64,000 nucleotides of DNA from Pollutimonas nitritireducens (GTDB lineage Bacteria; Pseudomonadota; Gammaproteobacteria; Burkholderiales; Burkholderiaceae_B). Under the pieces are notes generated by a model. That model made no database searches and was not told the DNA's origin. It was given only the letters and a program-made list of their open reading frames with translations. This document shows, in pieces, positions 63,280 through 64,000 of the stretch. How positions within the stretch are numbered: the stretch's first letter is position 1; every line of letters starts with the position of its first letter. Where the stretch lies: NCBI RefSeq assembly GCF_002849615.1, contig NZ_PDNV01000005.1, forward strand, positions 186,001-250,000. The letters are read 5' to 3'. The translations under genes and the position numbers were made by a program.

Positions 63280-63615
63280 TCAAGCCATTTGAGCCATCCG
63301 CTTGCACTCTTCGGCACACCTCCTGCAAGCCTCGGCGCAGCGTTGGCAATGATCCATTTTGTGCTTGGCGCATTCATCTGCGCATGCTTGGCAAATATCC
63401 GCACACAGGTGACAAAGCGCTTGAGCGAAATCGCTGCCCCTGGCCATATAACTGGCTGCCAAGCGACAAATTTGAGCGCAATCCATATCCAGTTTTATAC
63501 AGCGCGCCATACTGTTGACGTCCTGTTCCGCGAGACACGAAGCTGCACAATGGTCACAGGCTGTCGCGCAGGCATAACAAGCGTCGATACAAGATTGGAA
63601 CTTTTCATGGGACAT
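63280..63615 (-). CDS. Cytosolic four-helix-bundle copper storage protein (Csp)
   Basis: 111 aa from the ATG at 63615, preceded by GGAG; an in-frame TTG lies 12 bp further up. It has 19 cysteines in repeating CxxxC and CxxC steps (CIDACYACATAC, CHLCADICQACADEC, CQRCAEACRRCAEEC), the DUF326/Csp pattern in which Cys line a four-helix bundle and hold many Cu(I) ions. No signal peptide, so it is Csp3-like and cytosolic. It lies divergent from copR, with a perfect CopR-type box between. Confidence 0.92.
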   Translation of the reverse strand: MSHEKFQSCIDACYACATACDHCAASCLAEQDVNSMARCIKLDMDCAQICRLAASYMARGSDFAQALCHLCADICQACADECAKHKMDHCQRCAEACRRCAEECKRMAQMA

Positions 63616-63777
63616 ATTCATCTCCAATAAGGGTCAAATGAGGTTGCACATGGCCATTTCACAAAGCCGCCACCGTTGCCTAGCAATTCGAGTGCCATAC
63701 GCAGAAGCGTTCTGCCTGTCAAATGTTGGAATCTATGTGCCCCTTCTGCCCGTAATAGGTTACGAGTCTGCCTACAC

Positions 63778-63793
63778 ATTACAATTTTGTAAT
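63778..63793. promoter_or_regulatory. Perfect CopR-type box between csp and copR
   Basis: ATTACAATTTTGTAAT is a perfect palindromic ATTACA-N4-TGTAAT box, 101 bp before copR and about 160 bp before csp. It is well placed for copR autoregulation and perhaps csp control. Confidence 0.75.
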
Positions 63794-63894
63794 CTTTGCG
63801 TCATGTTCACGTAAGCGCCGCCGAATTACAGTCCATTAACGCTAAGTCATTCTAAAGCCGTACCGTACCGTATCGGCTTACCCGGAGGAGTTAT

Positions 63895-64000
63895 ATGAAG
63901 TTGCTCGTGGTCGAGGACGAGATCAAGACAGGCGATTACGTCCGCCAAGGACTCGTGGAGTCGGGCTTCGTCGTGGATCTCGCACGCACCGGCCTGGATG
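63895..64000 (+). CDS. copR: CopR/CusR heavy-metal response regulator, N-terminal part
   Basis: The first 35 codons are in the window, with GGAGGAG upstream. The product begins [20 protein letters not shown], the characteristic start of CopR/CusR/IrlR-type receivers. The phosphoacceptor and DNA-binding domain lie beyond the edge. A copS kinase gene is expected next. It probably acts on the ATTACA-N4-TGTAAT boxes of the cluster. Confidence 0.9.
   Translation, partial: MKLLVVEDEIKTGDYVRQGLVESGFVVDLARTGLD

Overview
The window looks like a chromosomal segment from a betaproteobacterium of the Alcaligenaceae/Burkholderiales kind. This is inferred from a Bug-type (tripartite tricarboxylate) binding protein, a clade I Tat-exported nitrous oxide reductase with a nosRZDFYLX operon, a canonical azurin, and dense respiratory and metal-resistance cargo. 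I could not run a taxonomic search. No rRNA, tRNA, CRISPR array or intact transposase was seen.

Layout. 1-2.0 kb: end of a TetR-controlled ABC/MFP efflux operon with a 36-bp perfect palindromic operator. 2.1-4.2 kb: a small RHH-like gene, then a PQQ dehydrogenase with its cytochrome c. 4.3-14.1 kb: nosRZDFYLX and azurin, each behind an FNR/NNR-type box. 14.2-33.3 kb: housekeeping and stress genes: topoisomerase IB, a TPP enzyme, ergothioneine genes (egtB, egtD) with an SDR, a ZIP transporter, an MscS channel, an MtfA peptidase, chromate and TerC-type proteins, glutathionyl-hydroquinone reductase, and several decayed genes (DUF2231, DUF488, a degenerate GGDEF protein). 33.4-38.4 kb: a LysR-controlled cassette of Bug receptor, aspartase/fumarase-superfamily lyase, ComA-like phosphosulfolactate synthase and TauE/SafE exporter. 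38.5-41.9 kb: periplasmic thiol-redox genes (dsbG, a TlpA-like fusion, a DsbD C-terminal piece) and a response regulator whose kinase is a truncated, frameshifted remnant. 42.0-45.2 kb: a four-gene operon encoding a periplasmic protein, a free HMA metallochaperone, a P1B-type ATPase that has lost its phosphorylatable Asp and its nucleotide-binding domain, and a Crp/Fnr regulator. 45.3-50.0 kb: a PepSY / DUF2271 / PepSY-flavodoxin reductase / ApbE flavin module. 50.1-54.8 kb: an arsenic cluster (arsH, arsC, arsR, LMW arsC, arsB, arsO). 54.8-64.0 kb: a copper cluster (CopF-type ATPase, copA, copB, cupredoxin, cytochrome c, DUF411, DUF2933, cytosolic copper-storage protein, start of copR) with repeated ATTACA-N4-TGTAAT boxes.

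How it fits together. Four promoters (nosR, azurin, the pseudo-ATPase operon, the PepSY operon) share the architecture TTGA(C/T)-N4-(G/A)TCAA, then a 22-bp gap, then a -10-like hexamer. The box is therefore centred at -41.5 in each, so denitrification, azurin, the pseudo-ATPase operon and the flavin-transfer module probably form one anaerobic/NO-responsive regulon. The Fnr-type protein encoded at 44.5 kb is a candidate regulator. Copper supply links NosZ, azurin and the cop cluster. ApbE-type flavin transfer links NosR/NosX with the second ApbE/DUF2271 module.

Most novel candidates: (i) the FNR-box operon carrying a catalytically dead P-type ATPase, and (ii) the Bug-lyase-ComA-TauE cassette, which suggests an undescribed C3-sulfonate pathway.
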